A DNA stretch of 64,000 nt from Lepturacanthus savala (Eukaryota; Chordata; Actinopteri; Scombriformes; Trichiuridae). The notes beneath the pieces are model-generated. The model did no database searches and was not told the origin of the DNA. It saw only the letters and a program-made list of their open reading frames with translations. Where the stretch lies: NCBI GenBank assembly GCA_030544235.1, contig CM060471.1, positions 8,881,348 through 8,945,347 of the forward strand, read 5' to 3'. The position numbers were made by a program, and so were the translations under genes. Shown in pieces: positions 62,226-64,000 of this stretch (the stretch's first letter is position 1; each line of letters starts with the position of its first letter).

Positions 62226-64000
62226 TGGTTTCTAGACTCCCTCGTGGTGTCCTGAAGGGTCCCATCCCACAGGTTGAGCCCCACTGGTCTCATGGTTCAG
62301 GTTCTTTGTTCTCTGGTGAGAAGACAGAAGCCTTTGAGGGTCAATGATGACGTGTGAAGTGTGAGAATGTGTGAGGGAGATGATCTCTCAGTTTAACAGA
62401 ATCATCTTTAAACTGCAGCACAGATCTGATCTGCTGTTTGGAGCTGATGATGGTGATGGGACCCGCTCTCATCTCTTCACGCTCTGAATACCAGACGTGA
62501 GAAATTTTTTTTTGGTGGGCTACAATCTCCTGTCTGTGAGTGTCTCTGGTGTCTGCAGCGTGGGATTATGGGAGGACGACGTGCTGTCAATCATTTAGCG
62601 GGCGTAGGTGTGATTTCCCTCTCATGCTGCAGGTTGGGTTTGGATGGAATCTCATTACTGGCTGCGTTTCGGGGTGACTGACAGCAGAATAATGTTTGGG
62701 GCCCCCAGAGGGCCCCGGCCAGCTAAATGTTAAATGTATGAATGCATGGGAGTCAATGGAGAGATGAAGTGTAGCTGCATATTTTTTCTTCCTGGGAAAT
62801 AGTCACAGAGTGAAGAGTGTGACCCTGAACACACCATCTGCTGCTGTTTCTCAGCTTCCGGCAGCCTTACACAGCCACACTTTATCTTCATAACATTTAC
62901 TTACACACACACTTGAATGTTTATTTAGCAAAAGACCTTGTGTGTGTTTGAGTCCTAATAGAGGCTGATTAAAGTGGCTGTGCTGAGGGTGCTGGAGCCT
63001 TCACAGGATGCACTCAGTTTCTCTCTCTTTTCCTGTTGCAAACGTCTGAACTGGTTTCCAACTTCTCACACCTCAGGTCCTCAGACTGCAGGGCAGGCAT
63101 CAGTTTACTTTCAACACTGTTGGAATAGTTTTAATCAGACTTTTTATTAAGTTTACCAGCAATTCTGTGGTCATTTTCATTATATTTCTACTCACATTTC
63201 TGCTGAATGTTATGTTAATATTAATAGAAGCTTGTTTCTGCACCTGCATTAAGTGCAGTAGAGGATGTGACAGCTTGTTGATATTTGATCTGCTGATGTC
63301 ATCATCTTCTCATCCTACTCATCATTTAGGACAAGTCGGAATTTCAGATGCTGGATAATTAATTTAATTTGTGTCTTTAGCCAACAGGTGGCGCTTTAAT
63401 ACTATAATTCAGACAGTAAAACAAATTAGATATTATTTAAAATTCAATAATTGATAATCTAAGATACTAATTTAAATATTTGTCAATGTTGATTTACTTG
63501 AGTTGTTACCATATCAGCCCTAATTGCTGTGGGGATTTGTGTTTTTCAAAATAAAAGTCTGATACTTGAAATATGCCACATTCTAAAGCAAATGGTAGTT
63601 TTGATGAAGTCAGATGTGTTACTGTCCACACCTCAGCTTGGATGAAAGCTGAATGTAAACAGATTCAGTGAATAAATGATGCCATACAGGAAATGTATTA
63701 AAGGTCGCTGAAGCTCCGCCTCCCCCACTGTTCCTATCCTGTCTGTATAACCGACAGTTATCAAAACAGCTGTATGTGCATCATGCCTCCATCAGCAGCA
63801 CGTCGCACTGTTCATCACAGCCTCTTCTCTTCACCTCTTCCTGTCACAACCTGATTCATCCTTTATTCATCTCTCACTCCGACTGCTCTGCTTTGTTCTG
63901 TCGCTTCCAATAATGAAGAAAAGTGAAACAGTGACAAAGACTCAGAGTGGAGATAAATCTGCTGCCTGTAATTGGTATTTAACAGGTGTGTCCTTCAGCC

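Overview
The window is vertebrate nuclear DNA, almost certainly from a teleost and probably a percomorph. Five multi-exon genes with GT-AG introns encode proteins that I recognise as orthologues of vertebrate genes. The DNA is AT-rich, full of long microsatellites, and carries dispersed repeats typical of teleosts: a LINE family with a characteristic 3' end, hAT-like MITEs, and repeats rich in TAATCGATTAAT. There are no prokaryotic features, operons or CRISPR arrays. Identifications are recalled protein similarity, not database searches. I rebuilt exon joins by hand and checked that reading phase is kept across every junction.

Layout: (1) 218-5621, + strand, last eight visible coding exons of a1cf (APOBEC1 complementation factor); its 5' part lies outside the window. 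(2) 9320-18305, + strand, complete racgap1 (centralspindlin RhoGAP), 16 coding exons, 630 codons, preceded by an E2F/NRF1-type promoter and, further upstream, a second TATA-type promoter. (3) 20068-23636, - strand, ppp1r3c-like glycogen-targeting subunit of PP1, three coding exons, 332 codons, with CCAAT and CRE-like elements. (4) 26451-37577, - strand, complete syde1 (C2 + RhoGAP synaptic protein), 14 coding exons, 981 codons. (5) 53946-59737, + strand, first six coding exons of an EBF/COE transcription factor closest to ebf3; the rest lies beyond the window.

The 15 kb between syde1 and ebf3 (about 37.6-53.2 kb) has no gene I can support. It holds a nested MITE with an intact 8-bp target duplication, a degenerate LINE, a 39-bp minisatellite, an almost perfect 82-bp palindrome, two terminal-inverted-repeat elements, an orphan promoter-like module with a splice donor, and candidate conserved regulatory sequence near ebf3. 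The introns of ebf3 are long and may hold enhancers.

The genes do not form a pathway: RNA editing/splicing cofactor, cytokinesis GAP, glycogen metabolism, synaptic GAP and neuronal/mesenchymal transcription factor. They are a syntenic block, not a functional cluster. I found no clearly novel biological system. The most useful leads are the mobile-element structures, the unusual splice sites in racgap1, a lost phospho-site in its GAP domain, and unexplained promoter or exon-like modules.
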